A DNA stretch of 64,000 nt from Granulibacter bethesdensis (GCF_001889525.1 NZ_CP018192.1:776001-840000), one strand, 5' to 3'; shown: positions 24,371 through 34,302, counted from the first letter of the stretch. Notes: generated by a model from the letters alone, not told the origin. Made by a program: numbers and translations.

Positions 24371-25428
24371 TAAGCCACTCCTGCGCGTAACAGGTCATGA
24401 ATATGAACGACCCCGATCGGGGTATGTGTTTCGTCGACGACGAATAAAGTATTGATTGGCCGTGCCGTCTGGCCGCTGTTTGGGAGGTCTTTTCTGGCCG
24501 GGCCGGTCATGGTGTGCAGGGCTTCGGCGGCCAGAACGGAGGGGGCAATGGTGCGCGGATCGCGGGTCATGATGTCTGCCACCGGCCGTTGCCAAAGATC
24601 AGGGGCCATATGCCGTCGCAGATCGCCGTCGGTGACAATGCCGATCAGCCTGCCTTCTTTATCCACCACTCCAACGCACCCCAGGCTTTTACTGCTGATC
24701 AGCAGAACCGCTTCATCCATCCGCATGTCGGGGAGGACGAGTGGCATGTCATCCCCGCTGCGCATGATATCGCCTACGGTTCGTAATTGCGCCCCCAGAC
24801 GGCCACCGGGATGAAAGGCGCCGAAATCCCGGGCGGTGAAGCCACGTCGCTTGAGCAACGCCACGGCCAGCGCATCCCCGAGCGCCATTTGCAAGGTGGT
24901 GGAAGTGGTGGGGGCAAGGCCCATCGGGCATGCCTCTGCCACCGGGGGAAGCAGCAACACAATATCGGCGGCTCGCGCCAGGGCACTGCCGGAGCGACCG
25001 GTCACGCCGATCAGGGGAAGGCCGAAACGGCGTGTATGGGCCACCAGATCGGCCAGTTCCGATGTCTCGCCGGAATTCGACAGGGCCAGTACGATATCAC
25101 CATTCACAATCATGCCGAGATCCCCATGGGAGGCCTCGGCCGGATGCACGAACAGGGCAGGGGTGCCGGTGGAGGACAGGGTGGCGGCAATTTTTCGCCC
25201 TACATGCCCGGACTTGCCGATTCCGCTGACCACGACCCGTCCCGTGCTGGCAGCGATCATCTCCACTGCGTGCATAAATTGCTCGTCCAGTGCGTCTGCC
25301 AGAACCTTCAGCGCGTCTGCCTCTGTCAGCAGTACGTCGCGGGCCACGGCAAGCCTGGCTTTATCTGTGTCGGAAAAAGCAGGTTTTGAAGCAGACTCGA
25401 CGGTCATGGTGACCGTTTGCGCAGTCAT
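24370..25428 (-). CDS. kdsD: Arabinose-5-phosphate isomerase (KdsD/GutQ type)
   Basis: 352 residues from ATG 25428 (MTAQTV) with GAGGA upstream; a longer frame to 25548 has no homology. The SIS domain (about 45-200) carries VSGIGKSGHVGRKIAATLSSTGTPA and HPAEASHGDLGMI. Two CBS domains follow (about 235-350: TVGDIMRSGDDMPLV and VADIMTRDPRTI). It interconverts ribulose-5-phosphate and arabinose-5-phosphate, the first step of Kdo synthesis for LPS. It leads the lptCAB genes. Confidence 0.93.
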   Translation of the reverse strand: MTAQTVTMTVESASKPAFSDTDKARLAVARDVLLTEADALKVLADALDEQFMHAVEMIAASTGRVVVSGIGKSGHVGRKIAATLSSTGTPALFVHPAEASHGDLGMIVNGDIVLALSNSGETSELADLVAHTRRFGLPLIGVTGRSGSALARAADIVLLLPPVAEACPMGLAPTTSTTLQMALGDALAVALLKRRGFTARDFGAFHPGGRLGAQLRTVGDIMRSGDDMPLVLPDMRMDEAVLLISSKSLGCVGVVDKEGRLIGIVTDGDLRRHMAPDLWQRPVADIMTRDPRTIAPSVLAAEALHTMTGPARKDLPNSGQTARPINTLFVVDETHTPIGVVHIHDLLRAGVA

Positions 25429-25775
25429 GACAAGGCGATCCTCATATCCAGAATCATGTTCACGCCACGGTGGCATGGCACCAGCACGGCAGCAGTGGAA
25501 TGACCGATTGGTCATCTTATGCTCGGAAACCCGAATGGTGGCAAACATAAGTAAAAGTCCAGAGACTGGCGAAACAGATTATGTGACATATCGTCACGAG
25601 GCTGGGGATCCACAGAGACTGACCAACGGCCATGCCGCAGTTGCTTTGATCCAGAGGGCGCCGGGCTACGATCCGCAATAAGGCATTCAGACATTTCATG
25701 AAAATCGGATAACAGTTTGTCAGAAATACGGTGGCCTCGCCTCTGCTATTATCCTGTTATCTTTTCCTGTTTCAT
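25429..25775. other. 347-bp intergenic region before kdsD with two short dyads
   Basis: No convincing gene. Two perfect inverted repeats are present: ATGACC-gatt-GGTCAT (25500-25515) and GTGAC-atatc-GTCAC (25583-25597), 72 to 170 bp before kdsD. They are possible regulator sites for the kdsD-lpt operon. The second resembles a CRP-type TGTGA/TCAC arrangement but with the wrong spacing. Confidence 0.35.
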
Positions 25776-26411
25776 TCAGTGCGAAAAAATATCCGGCTCA
25801 TCATAACCCAGATAGTCCAGTCGTGCTCTGGCAGGCAGAAAGGCAAAACATGCTTCAGCCAGAGCAAGCCTATCCTCCCGGATCAGCAATCCTTCCAGCC
25901 GGTTCCATAGTGCATGCAGATACAGCACATCGGAGGCGGCATAGGCCATCTGCTCTGGCGTCAGTTCTGGTGCGCCCCAATCGGAACTCTGCTGCTGTTT
26001 GCTGATCTCTACCCCCAGAAGATCGCGGCACAGCTCTTTCAGTCCATGGCGATCCGTAAAGGTACGAACCAGCTTGGCGGCGATCTTGGTACATTTGACG
26101 TTGGACATCGTGATGCCCAATGCGTTCTGCAAAATGCCGACATCGAACCGTGCGTAATGCATCAGCTTTACGCAGGCGGGGTTGCTGAGCAACCGTTTGA
26201 GATTGGGGCAGTCGGCACCTTTGCCGCCCAGTCGCTCCGGCACAATCTGCACAAGGTGTGCATGACCATCCCCGGCGGAAATCTGGATCAGGCATAGCCG
26301 GTCCCGGTGATGATTCAGTCCCATCGTTTCAGTATCAATGGCGATAATGGGGCCGATATCCAATGAAGGGGGAAGGTCGTGCCGATGGAGATGAATGGTT
26401 TTATCGGCCAT
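25776..26411 (-). CDS. RNase D-like 3'-5' exonuclease (short, catalytic domain only)
   Basis: 211 residues from ATG 26411 (MADKTIHLHRHDL); a 21-residue longer start at 26474 lacks homology. The DEDDy residues are present: D26 and E28 in AIDTETMGL, D90 in MHYARFDVGIL, and Y157 and D161 in YAASDVLYLHAL. The HRDC domains of E. coli RNase D are missing, as is usual for this compact alphaproteobacterial type. A role in trimming tRNA or other RNA 3' ends is likely. It lies downstream of the tRNA-Leu gene on the same strand. Confidence 0.88.
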   Translation of the reverse strand: MADKTIHLHRHDLPPSLDIGPIIAIDTETMGLNHHRDRLCLIQISAGDGHAHLVQIVPERLGGKGADCPNLKRLLSNPACVKLMHYARFDVGILQNALGITMSNVKCTKIAAKLVRTFTDRHGLKELCRDLLGVEISKQQQSSDWGAPELTPEQMAYAASDVLYLHALWNRLEGLLIREDRLALAEACFAFLPARARLDYLGYDEPDIFSH

Positions 26412-26626
26412 GAACTGTGTGATCACCGGGCTGAGACTTACGAAGAATGAAAGACGGGGGATGAAATGCAGCATGCTGCATTTGGGTTATCCTGCCAGAC
26501 GGATAAGAATAAGCGAAATGAAGAGATGACAACGGAAAACGTTGCATCGGGCAAACTGTCATGTCAGTGTATGGAGACAACGCCAGTCATTGGATCACGA
26601 CTGTCTCCCTCATAACCGAGGGAAGA

Positions 26627-26713
26627 TGGTGCCCAGGAGAAGACTCGAACTTCCACGACCTTGCGGCCACAGGTACCTGAAACCTGCGCGTCTACCAATT
26701 CCGCCACCTGGGC
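26627..26713 (-). tRNA. tRNA-Leu (anticodon CAG)
   Basis: Minus strand, 87 nt including encoded CCA. Acceptor arms GCCCAGG (26713-26707) and CCTGGGC (26637-26631) pair fully, with discriminator A and CCA at 26629-26627. The D-loop contains TTGGTAGACGC. The anticodon stem CAGGT/ACCTG encloses TTCAGGT, giving CAG. A long variable arm (TGGCCGCAAGGTCG region) fits class II tRNA-Leu, and the T-arm loop is GTTCGAGTC. Confidence 0.96.
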
Positions 26714-26735
26714 ATCGGGGCGTTGTGTGGAGCGG

Positions 26736-26764
26736 CATTTAGCGTCCGCAGCATAGGGCGTCAA
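26736..26764 (-). promoter_or_regulatory. Sigma-70-type promoter for tRNA-Leu
   Basis: On the minus strand TTGACG (26764-26759) is followed after exactly 17 bases by TAAATG (26741-26736). Transcription would start about 15 bases before the mature tRNA 5' end at 26713. Confidence 0.55.
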
Positions 26765-26977
26765 TGACTGCCGAACAGGTTTTTTAAAAAAACGTGACAG
26801 ACCTCATCTCGTGATATCTGTCAGTCATGGAAAAACCCTCGTCCTGAAGCGTTAGGCGCGTTGCGGAACGCTGAAAAATCACGAACCCTGCTCCGCCAGA
26901 CGGCCAGGTCGTCTCTGTCGTGGTTCCGGTGCGTGTTACGGGATGGGAGGCGTAAGCTCATCAGGGAGAATTCAGTC

Positions 26978-27982
26978 ATGACCACCACGGAATCGGCGCC
27001 GCTCACGCAAGACACTATCGCCGGCCGGATCGCCACGGTTTTCGGAGGTTCCGGCTTTCTGGGGCGGTCGTTAATCAGGCTGCTGGCGCGGGAGGGGTAT
27101 CAGATACGGGTTCCGGTGCGTGATCCTGAACAGGTTATGAAGCTGAAGAGCGCAGGGAGTGTCGGGCAGATCGTGCCGTTGGGTGTGTCGCTGGGGAGCC
27201 CGGATGCAGAGGCCGGCATTGCCCGGGCAGTGCAGGGGGCATCACTGGTAGTCAATCTGGTAGGACTGCTGGCGGAAGCGCGGAAAGGAGATTTTCAGCG
27301 CGTCCATGTACAGGCGGCCGGGCTGATTGCATCATTGTCCGCCCGTGCGGGCGTTTTGTCCTTTGTGCATATATCGGCTCTGGGGGCTGATCCCGCCAGC
27401 CCCTCCGCCTACGGACGCAGCAAGGCAGAGGGTGAACAGGCTGTGCGCTCTGCGGTGCCACAGGCCGCCATTCTGCGCCCGTCCGTTGTTTTCGGGGCCG
27501 AGGATCATTTTTTCAACCGCTTTGCCGCTATGGCGGTGAGCTTGCCGGCTGTGCCGGTAATCTATGGCGACAGTCTGATGCAGCCCGTCTATGTGGAGGA
27601 TGTAGCCCGTGCAATTCTGGCGGCTTCCATGCAGGCGGCTGGAAATGTCATCGAACTGGGCGGGCCAGAGGTCCTGACGATGCGTGATATTCAACACCGT
27701 ATCCTGACCATGATTGGTCGGAAAAAGCCGTTGATCGATATTCCCGACAAGATGGCGATGGCATTGGCGATGATCGCGGAGAAAATGCCGGGCCGTCCGC
27801 TGACCACTGATCAACTTGCCATGCTCGGGTCCGGCAGTGTCGTATCGCCGCAGGCCCTGACGCTGGAAACGTTGGGGATTGTGCCAACCCCGATTGATCT
27901 TGTGGTGCCCCACTATCTCTCCCGCTATCGGGTAGGCGGGCTGGTAGCGCGACGAGTAAGAAAGACCACCCATTCTAAATAG
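26978..27982 (+). CDS. Complex I NDUFA9-like SDR family protein
   Basis: 334 residues from ATG 26978 with CAGGGAG upstream; the frame is open 39 codons earlier without homology. The Rossmann motif GGSGFLG is at 23-29 and SAYGRSKAEGE near 148. PSVVFGAEDHFFNRFAAMA and QPVYVEDVARAIL are hallmarks of the atypical SDR subfamily that includes mitochondrial NDUFA9, an accessory subunit stabilising complex I. In alphaproteobacteria it may bind NADPH and aid respiratory or quinone functions. It is monocistronic and closed by a terminator. Confidence 0.88.
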   Translation: MTTTESAPLTQDTIAGRIATVFGGSGFLGRSLIRLLAREGYQIRVPVRDPEQVMKLKSAGSVGQIVPLGVSLGSPDAEAGIARAVQGASLVVNLVGLLAEARKGDFQRVHVQAAGLIASLSARAGVLSFVHISALGADPASPSAYGRSKAEGEQAVRSAVPQAAILRPSVVFGAEDHFFNRFAAMAVSLPAVPVIYGDSLMQPVYVEDVARAILAASMQAAGNVIELGGPEVLTMRDIQHRILTMIGRKKPLIDIPDKMAMALAMIAEKMPGRPLTTDQLAMLGSGSVVSPQALTLETLGIVPTPIDLVVPHYLSRYRVGGLVARRVRKTTHSK

Positions 27983-28002
27983 GTCCGAAATGGACCTTTT
28001 TT
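27981..28002 (+). terminator. Terminator after the NDUFA9-like gene
   Basis: AGGTCC (27981-27986) and GGACCT (27992-27997) with a GAAAT loop, running into TTTTTT. It overlaps the last bases of the stop codon. Confidence 0.8.
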
Positions 28003-28054
28003 AGTAACATAACCGGGGTTTTTTGGATTAAGATCAGGCATCACAAATTATTTG

Positions 28055-28076
28055 GTCATACCTATTGACCTATGAC
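28055..28076. promoter_or_regulatory. Inverted repeat upstream of gltD (candidate operator)
   Basis: GTCATA (28055-28060) and TATGAC (28071-28076) are perfect complements ten bases apart, about 175 bp before gltD. TTGACC lies between the arms. The regulator is unknown. Confidence 0.25.
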
Positions 28077-28249
28077 TGAAAAATAGGCTCGTCAAATGGT
28101 GCAGCCTTGTTTATAAGCAGCTTTCCCGGGTCGAATACCCCCTTCGGCCGGGATAGCCGCGCTTGCGCGTCAGACTCCACACCGCCCATGCAAAGGCTGT
28201 GCCGTTTCCATGCCCATGGTTGGCCTGCCGCCCCTTGAGGAGATTGCTT

Positions 28250-29731
28250 ATGGCTGAACGCATGCTCCAGTTCGTCCGTCGTGCGCAGGCCTATCCCGAC
28301 AAACGCGCGGCAGAGCAGCGCGTGGAGGATTTCGACGAGATCTATGCCGATTTCCAGCCTGAACAGGCGGCAGAGCAGGCATCGCGGTGCAGCCAGTGCG
28401 GGGTTCCGTTCTGCTCAATCCATTGCCCGCTTTCCAACAACATCCCCGACTGGTTGAAACTCACCGCTGAAGGCCGGCTGGAGGAAGCATACGAAGTCAG
28501 CAGCGCCACCAACAACTTCCCTGAGATTTGCGGTCGTATCTGCCCGCAGGATCGCCTGTGTGAAGGCAATTGCGTGATTGAGAAGAACTTCAACTCGGTC
28601 ACCATCGGCTCGGTTGAACGCTACATCACGGACACGGCGTGGGAAAAAGGGTGGGTGAAGCCCCCACGTCCGCCTCATGAACTTGAACAGTCTGTGGCGA
28701 TCATCGGTGCTGGCCCGGCTGGTCTGGCCGCGGCGGAGCAACTGCGCCGGCTCGGTTATCAGGTGCATGTCTATGATCGCTATGATCGTGTTGGCGGTCT
28801 GCTGATCTACGGGATCCCCGGCTTCAAGCTGGAAAAAGACATCGTGCTGCGTCGCTGGAAGCTGCTGGAAGACGCTGGTGTCGTGTTCCATTGCGGCGTG
28901 GAGATCGGCAACGGTCCCGATGCGGTTTCCATGGCCTTGTTGCGGGAAAAGCATGATGCGGTTCTGGTGGCGACAGGTGTGTATAAGTCCCGCGAACTGG
29001 GTGGCCCCGGCTCCGGCCTGCCGGGGATCGTGCCCGCTCTGACCTTCCTCACCGCTTCCAACCGCGTTGGCCTTGGGGACAAGGTGGAGGATTTCGACAA
29101 CGGTGTTCTGAATGCGGCTGGCAAGGATGTCGTTGTCATCGGCGGCGGTGATACGGCGATGGATTGCGTCCGCACCTCCATCCGGCAGGGTGCGAAATCG
29201 GTAAAGTGTCTGTACCGCCGCGATAAAGCCAACATGCCGGGCTCGATGCGGGAAGTGAAAAATGCAGAGGAGGAGGGCGTCGAATTCGTATGGCTCTCCG
29301 CGCCGGAAGCATTCCTTGGTGAGGATCAGGTCAATGGTGTCCGGGCCGTGCGGATGCATCTCGGTCTGCCGGATGCGTCCGGTCGCCAGTCAGTGGAACC
29401 ACTGGAGGGCAGCCATTACACCATCCCGGCCGATCTGGTGATCAAGGCACTCGGCTTCGATCCGGAAGATATGCCGGGGATGTTCGGCACGCCGGAGCTG
29501 GGGGTAACTCGCTGGGGCACGCTGAAGGTGGATCCCAAAACCTTCATGACTACTTTGCCAGGTGTATTTGCGGCCGGTGATATTGTGCGTGGCGCGAGTC
29601 TTGTCGTCTGGGCGGTGCGCGATGGCCGTGATGCAGCGGCGGAGATGCACCGTTTCCTGCAGGGCAAGGCGCCTGCCACCCTGAAAGAGCATGAGAGCGA
29701 GCCGCAGGGCGTCCCGGCGGCGGCGGAATGA
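28250..29731 (+). CDS. gltD: Glutamate synthase (NADPH) small subunit
   Basis: 493 residues from ATG 28250 with GAGGAG upstream; the frame is open 29 codons earlier. Cysteines for two 4Fe-4S clusters are C47, C50, C55, C59 and C94, C98, C104, C108. The FAD fold begins at [15 protein letters not shown] (151-165) and an NADPH fold at VVIGGGDTAMDCVRT near 300. It takes electrons from NADPH and passes them to GltB for glutamine-dependent glutamate synthesis. The order gltD then gltB is reversed relative to enterobacteria but common in alphaproteobacteria. Confidence 0.97.
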   Translation: MAERMLQFVRRAQAYPDKRAAEQRVEDFDEIYADFQPEQAAEQASRCSQCGVPFCSIHCPLSNNIPDWLKLTAEGRLEEAYEVSSATNNFPEICGRICPQDRLCEGNCVIEKNFNSVTIGSVERYITDTAWEKGWVKPPRPPHELEQSVAIIGAGPAGLAAAEQLRRLGYQVHVYDRYDRVGGLLIYGIPGFKLEKDIVLRRWKLLEDAGVVFHCGVEIGNGPDAVSMALLREKHDAVLVATGVYKSRELGGPGSGLPGIVPALTFLTASNRVGLGDKVEDFDNGVLNAAGKDVVVIGGGDTAMDCVRTSIRQGAKSVKCLYRRDKANMPGSMREVKNAEEEGVEFVWLSAPEAFLGEDQVNGVRAVRMHLGLPDASGRQSVEPLEGSHYTIPADLVIKALGFDPEDMPGMFGTPELGVTRWGTLKVDPKTFMTTLPGVFAAGDIVRGASLVVWAVRDGRDAAAEMHRFLQGKAPATLKEHESEPQGVPAAAE

Positions 29732-29772
29732 GACGGCGTATGAACAGCGAGAACGCAAAGGAAACCCGGCCC

Positions 29773-32700
29773 ATGAACGTCGTTTCCACAAACTTTGTCT
29801 CAGAGTGGGATGCGAATGTCGCCGCTCTGCGCGACACTTATTCTTCAGCTCAGGAGCATGATGCCTGCGGCGTCGGCATGGTGGCCGCGCTGGACGGCAA
29901 GCGCCGCCGTGATGTCGTGGAAGCAGGGATCGAGGCGTTGCGGGCCGTGTGGCATCGCGGCGCGGTGGATGCCGATGGCAAGACCGGTGACGGTGCCGGT
30001 ATCCATATTGAAATTCCGCAGGACTTCTTTGCCGAGGCGGTGCGCCGCGGCGGGCATGATCCGCATCCGGGCAAGATTGCGGTTGGTCAGGTGTTCCTGC
30101 CGAAATCCGATCTGAATGCGCAAGAACGCTGCCGTCAGATCGTGGAGACCGAAATTCTTGCTTTCGGCTATGGCCTGTATGGCTGGCGTCAGGTGCCGAT
30201 CAACTATGCCTGCATCGGTGAAAAGGCCAACCAGACCCGGCCGGAAATCGAGCAGATCATGATCTGGAACGCCCGTGGCGTGTCGGAGCAGGAGTTCGAG
30301 CGCGATCTGTATGTAATCCGTCGCCGTATCGAAAAACAGGCGGCTGCCGATGGCATTTCCGAGCTGTATCTGTGCTCGCTCTCCACGCGCTCGATCATCT
30401 ACAAGGGTATGTTCCTGGCGGAGAACCTGACGGATTTCTATCCCGATCTGTTGGATGGACGTTTCGTCAGCCGCTTTGCGATCTATCACCAGCGTTACAG
30501 CACCAATACCTTCCCGACATGGAAGCTGGCGCAGCCCTTCCGCATGATCGCGCATAATGGCGAGATCAACACGGTGATCGGCAACGTCAACTGGATGCGC
30601 AGCCATGAAACGCGCCTCGCCCATCCGGCGCTGGACGGATATTTCGAGGATCTGAAGCCGATCGTGCAGCATGGTGGCTCTGATACCGCTTCGCTGGATG
30701 CGGTGTTTGAACTGTTGGTGCGTGGCGGCCGCGATGCCCCGATGACGAAGGCGCTGCTGATTCCGGCTGTTCAGAACGAGAACATGCCGAAGGAGCATCG
30801 TGACCTTTATCAGTATGCCAATGCCGTCATGGAGCCATGGGACGGCCCCGCCGCGGTGTGCGGCACTGATGGGCGCTGGATGATCGCCGGTCTGGACCGT
30901 AACGGCCTGCGCCCGCTGCGTTACACCATCACCACCGATCAGCGCCTGATCATCGGTAGCGAAGCCGGTATGGTGAAGCTCGACGAGAGTCAGATCCTCG
31001 AAAAAGGCCATGTCGGTCCCGGTGAGACCATCGGTGTCGATCTGGATAACGGGGAATTCTATTCCTCCACCCGTCTGCGCGATGCACTGGCGGCGCGGCG
31101 TCCTTTCGGCGAATGGATCAAGGGCATTACCCAGCTCGATCACATCGTCCGCGCCGATGCGGGTGAGCCAAGCCTGTTCCAGGGCGAGGAACTGCGCCGC
31201 CGTCAGCTCGGCGTCGGTGTGACGATGGAGGAGCTGGAAGTCATCCTGCACCCGATGGTGGAGGATGCGATCGAGGCGACGGGCAGCATGGGCGATGACA
31301 CGCCTATCGCTGTGTTGAGTGAGAAATATCGTGGTCTGCACCATTATTTCCGCCAGACTTTCGCGCAGGTCACCAATCCGCCGATCGACAGCCTGCGTGA
31401 AACTCAGGTGATGTCGCTGAAAACGCGGTTGGGTAATCTGGGCAATATCCTCGATGAGGATCAGTCCCAGTGCGATTTGCTGCAACTGGCCAGCCCGGTC
31501 CTGTCCAATGCTGAATACAACGCGATGCGCGATTACATGGGTGCATCAGCCTGTGTGGTGGACTGCACCTTCGCGGTCGAGGAAGGCGAGGCCGGTCTGC
31601 GCGCCGCTATTTCCCGGGTGAAGCGGGAGGCCGAGGAAGGTGTGCGGGCCGGATGCACGCATGTCATCCTGACCGACGAGAATACGTCTGCCACGCGCGT
31701 GCCGATCCCGATGATTCTGGCCACGGGCGGGGTACATACGCATCTGGTAGGGCAGTCTCTGCGCACTTTCACCAGCCTGAACGTGCGCAGCGCTGAATGC
31801 CTTGATGTGCATTATTTCGCGGTGCTGATCGGCGTGGGTGCTACCACGGTGAATGCCTATCTGGCGCAGGAGAGCATTGCCGACCGGCATCGTCGTGGCC
31901 TGTTCGGTGATCTGTCGCTGAAGGATTGCGTGACCCGCTATCGCAAGGCGATCGACAAGGGCCTGCTGAAGGTGATGTCCAAGATGGGTATCTCCGTGCT
32001 CAGCTCCTATCGTGGCGGCTATAATTTCGAGGCGATCGGTCTTTCCCGTTCTCTGGTGGGTGAGTTCTTCCCCGGCATGCAGTCCCGCATTTCCGGCATC
32101 GGTCTGGGCGGTATCGCACACAAGGCGCTGGAACTGCACCGGATGGCTTGGTCCAGCGATGCGGTGACGCTGCCCGTGGGCGGCTTTTACAAGCTGCGTC
32201 GTCGTGGCGAGGTCCATGCTTTCGACGGACCGCTGATCCATACCCTGCAGGAAGCCGTGGCAACCGGCAGCTACACCACCTATCGGCGTTATACCGACAT
32301 GGTGCGTCGCCTGCCGCCGGTCGCGCTGCGTGATCTGCTGGATTTCCGGATGGAAGGGCGCACGCCTATCTCCACCGATGATGTCGAAAGCATCACCGAG
32401 ATCCGCAAGCGTCTGGTGGCACCGGGCATTTCACTCGGCGCACTCAGCCCGGAAGCGCATGAGACCCTGTCGATTGCCATGAACCGGATCGGTGCGCGCA
32501 GCGATAGCGGGGAGGGCGGTGAAGACCCAGCCCGTGCAAAGCCACGTCCGAATGGCGACAATGCTTCCTCTGCCATCAAGCAGATTGCCTCCGGCCGTTT
32601 CGGTGTGACGGCGGAATATCTGAACAACTGCCGCGAAATCGAGATCAAGGTCGCGCAGGGTGCAAAGCCCGGTGAAGGTGGTCAGTTGCCCGGCTTCAAG

Positions 32701-34302
32701 GTCACAGGCCTGATTGCGAAGCTGCGTCACTCCACCCCTGGCGTGATGCTGATCAGTCCGCCGCCGCATCATGATATCTACTCGATCGAGGATCTGGCGC
32801 AGCTGATCTACGATCTGAAGCAGATTAATCCTGATGCGACGGTCTGCGTGAAGCTGGTTGCGCGCTCCGGCATCGGTACCATCGCCGCCGGTGTTGCCAA
32901 GGCCAAGGCGGATGCGATTCTGGTCAGCGGCCATGTGGGCGGCACCGGCGCCAGCCCGCAGACCTCGGTGAAATATGCGGGCCTGCCGTGGGAAATGGGG
33001 CTGTCAGAGACGCATCAGGTGCTGATGCTCAACCGTCTGCGTCACCGCGTGAAGCTGCGCACCGATGGCGGCATCAAGACCGGTCGCGACGTGGTCATTG
33101 CCGCGATGCTGGGTGCCGAGGAGTTCGGCATCGGCACGGCATCGCTGGTGGCGATGGGCTGCATCATGGTGCGTCAGTGCCATTCCAATACCTGCCCGGT
33201 GGGCGTGTGCACACAGGATGAGGCACTGCGCGAGAAATATGATGGCTCGCCGGAGAAGGTGATCAATCTGTTCTCCTTCATCGCGGAGGAGGTGCGGGAA
33301 ATTCTGGCCTCTCTGGGCGTACGGACGCTGGCGGAGGTGGTGGGCCGGACCGATCTACTGCACCAGGTCAGCCGTGGCTCTGAATTCCTCGATGACCTCG
33401 ATCTCAATCCGCTGCTGGTGCAGGCCGATCCGGGATCGCATGCCCGCTACTGCACCATCGAGGGCAGGAACGAAGTTCCCGAAACCCTTGATGCCCGCAT
33501 GATTGCCGACGCCGCACCGCTGTTTGAGCGTGGCGAGAAAATGCAGCTGCAATACGGGGTGCGGAATACGCATCGTGCGGTCGGCACGAAGATGTCCTCG
33601 AAAATCGTGCGCAAATTCGGCATGACCGGCCTCCAGCCGAATCATGTCACCGTGCGTCTGCGTGGCAATGCCGGTCAGTCACTAGGGGCTTTTGCGGTGC
33701 AGGGGCTGAAGCTGGAAGTATTCGGCGATGCCAATGACTATGTCGGTAAGGGCCTGTCCGGCGCGACCATCGTGATCCGGACCTCCCCGTCCTCTCCATT
33801 GCGGACCGAGGAAAACACTATTATCGGCAATACCTGCCTGTATGGTGCCACCAGCGGCAGGCTTTTTGCCGCGGGTCGGGCCGGTGAGCGCTTCGCGGTG
33901 CGTAACTCCGGCGCCAGCACGGTCGTCGAGGGTTGTGGCTCCAATGGCTGTGAATATATGACGGGCGGGACTGTCGTTATTCTGGGATCGGTCGGGGATA
34001 ATTTCGGTGCCGGTTTCACCGGTGGCGTGGCCTTCATCTATGATCCGCACGAAAACTTTGCGGCGCGGGCCAATCCCGATACCATCGCCTGGCATCGTGA
34101 CTTCTCGCCTGACTGGGCCAATCTCCTCAAGGAACTGGTGCGTGAGCATGTAGAGGAAACCGGCAGCCGCTATGCCGCCACCTTGCTGCATGACTGGGAC
34201 GAGAATGTCGGTGATTTCTGGATGGTTGTGCCCAAGGACTACGTGAAATATCTGCCTATGCCCATCAAGGATGATGCCAGGGTAGATGCAATCAGGGCCT
34301 GA
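29773..34302 (+). CDS. gltB: Glutamate synthase (NADPH) large subunit
   Basis: 1509 residues from ATG 29773, which has AAAGGAAA eight bases upstream. ATG 29728, overlapping the gltD stop as ATGA, and ATG 29740 are alternatives giving 1524 or 1520 residues. The catalytic cysteine is in EHDACGVGMV at residue 32 from this start, so a propeptide of about 31 residues would be removed. The class II amidotransferase domain is followed by the central domain, the FMN domain (VSGHVGGTGASPQTSVKYAG) with the 3Fe-4S cysteines in CIMVRQCHSNTCPVGVC, and the GXGXG beta-helix domain. It makes glutamate from glutamine and 2-oxoglutarate. Confidence 0.96.
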   Translation: MNVVSTNFVSEWDANVAALRDTYSSAQEHDACGVGMVAALDGKRRRDVVEAGIEALRAVWHRGAVDADGKTGDGAGIHIEIPQDFFAEAVRRGGHDPHPGKIAVGQVFLPKSDLNAQERCRQIVETEILAFGYGLYGWRQVPINYACIGEKANQTRPEIEQIMIWNARGVSEQEFERDLYVIRRRIEKQAAADGISELYLCSLSTRSIIYKGMFLAENLTDFYPDLLDGRFVSRFAIYHQRYSTNTFPTWKLAQPFRMIAHNGEINTVIGNVNWMRSHETRLAHPALDGYFEDLKPIVQHGGSDTASLDAVFELLVRGGRDAPMTKALLIPAVQNENMPKEHRDLYQYANAVMEPWDGPAAVCGTDGRWMIAGLDRNGLRPLRYTITTDQRLIIGSEAGMVKLDESQILEKGHVGPGETIGVDLDNGEFYSSTRLRDALAARRPFGEWIKGITQLDHIVRADAGEPSLFQGEELRRRQLGVGVTMEELEVILHPMVEDAIEATGSMGDDTPIAVLSEKYRGLHHYFRQTFAQVTNPPIDSLRETQVMSLKTRLGNLGNILDEDQSQCDLLQLASPVLSNAEYNAMRDYMGASACVVDCTFAVEEGEAGLRAAISRVKREAEEGVRAGCTHVILTDENTSATRVPIPMILATGGVHTHLVGQSLRTFTSLNVRSAECLDVHYFAVLIGVGATTVNAYLAQESIADRHRRGLFGDLSLKDCVTRYRKAIDKGLLKVMSKMGISVLSSYRGGYNFEAIGLSRSLVGEFFPGMQSRISGIGLGGIAHKALELHRMAWSSDAVTLPVGGFYKLRRRGEVHAFDGPLIHTLQEAVATGSYTTYRRYTDMVRRLPPVALRDLLDFRMEGRTPISTDDVESITEIRKRLVAPGISLGALSPEAHETLSIAMNRIGARSDSGEGGEDPARAKPRPNGDNASSAIKQIASGRFGVTAEYLNNCREIEIKVAQGAKPGEGGQLPGFKVTGLIAKLRHSTPGVMLISPPPHHDIYSIEDLAQLIYDLKQINPDATVCVKLVARSGIGTIAAGVAKAKADAILVSGHVGGTGASPQTSVKYAGLPWEMGLSETHQVLMLNRLRHRVKLRTDGGIKTGRDVVIAAMLGAEEFGIGTASLVAMGCIMVRQCHSNTCPVGVCTQDEALREKYDGSPEKVINLFSFIAEEVREILASLGVRTLAEVVGRTDLLHQVSRGSEFLDDLDLNPLLVQADPGSHARYCTIEGRNEVPETLDARMIADAAPLFERGEKMQLQYGVRNTHRAVGTKMSSKIVRKFGMTGLQPNHVTVRLRGNAGQSLGAFAVQGLKLEVFGDANDYVGKGLSGATIVIRTSPSSPLRTEENTIIGNTCLYGATSGRLFAAGRAGERFAVRNSGASTVVEGCGSNGCEYMTGGTVVILGSVGDNFGAGFTGGVAFIYDPHENFAARANPDTIAWHRDFSPDWANLLKELVREHVEETGSRYAATLLHDWDENVGDFWMVVPKDYVKYLPMPIKDDARVDAIRA

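Noticed and set aside
26606-26623. TCCCTC/GAGGGA hairpin just after tRNA-Leu
   Set aside because: Stem is perfect but short and no T run follows on the minus strand, so I do not call it a terminator.
28080-28249. Possible riboswitch in the gltD leader
   Set aside because: Some GC-rich pairing exists (CCCGG/CCGGG) but no match to any riboswitch core I know.
29845-31485. 546-codon open frame antisense to gltB
   Set aside because: It lies entirely within gltB, whose catalytic motifs are intact; the long antisense frame follows from strong third-position GC bias and has no ribosome site or recognisable domain.
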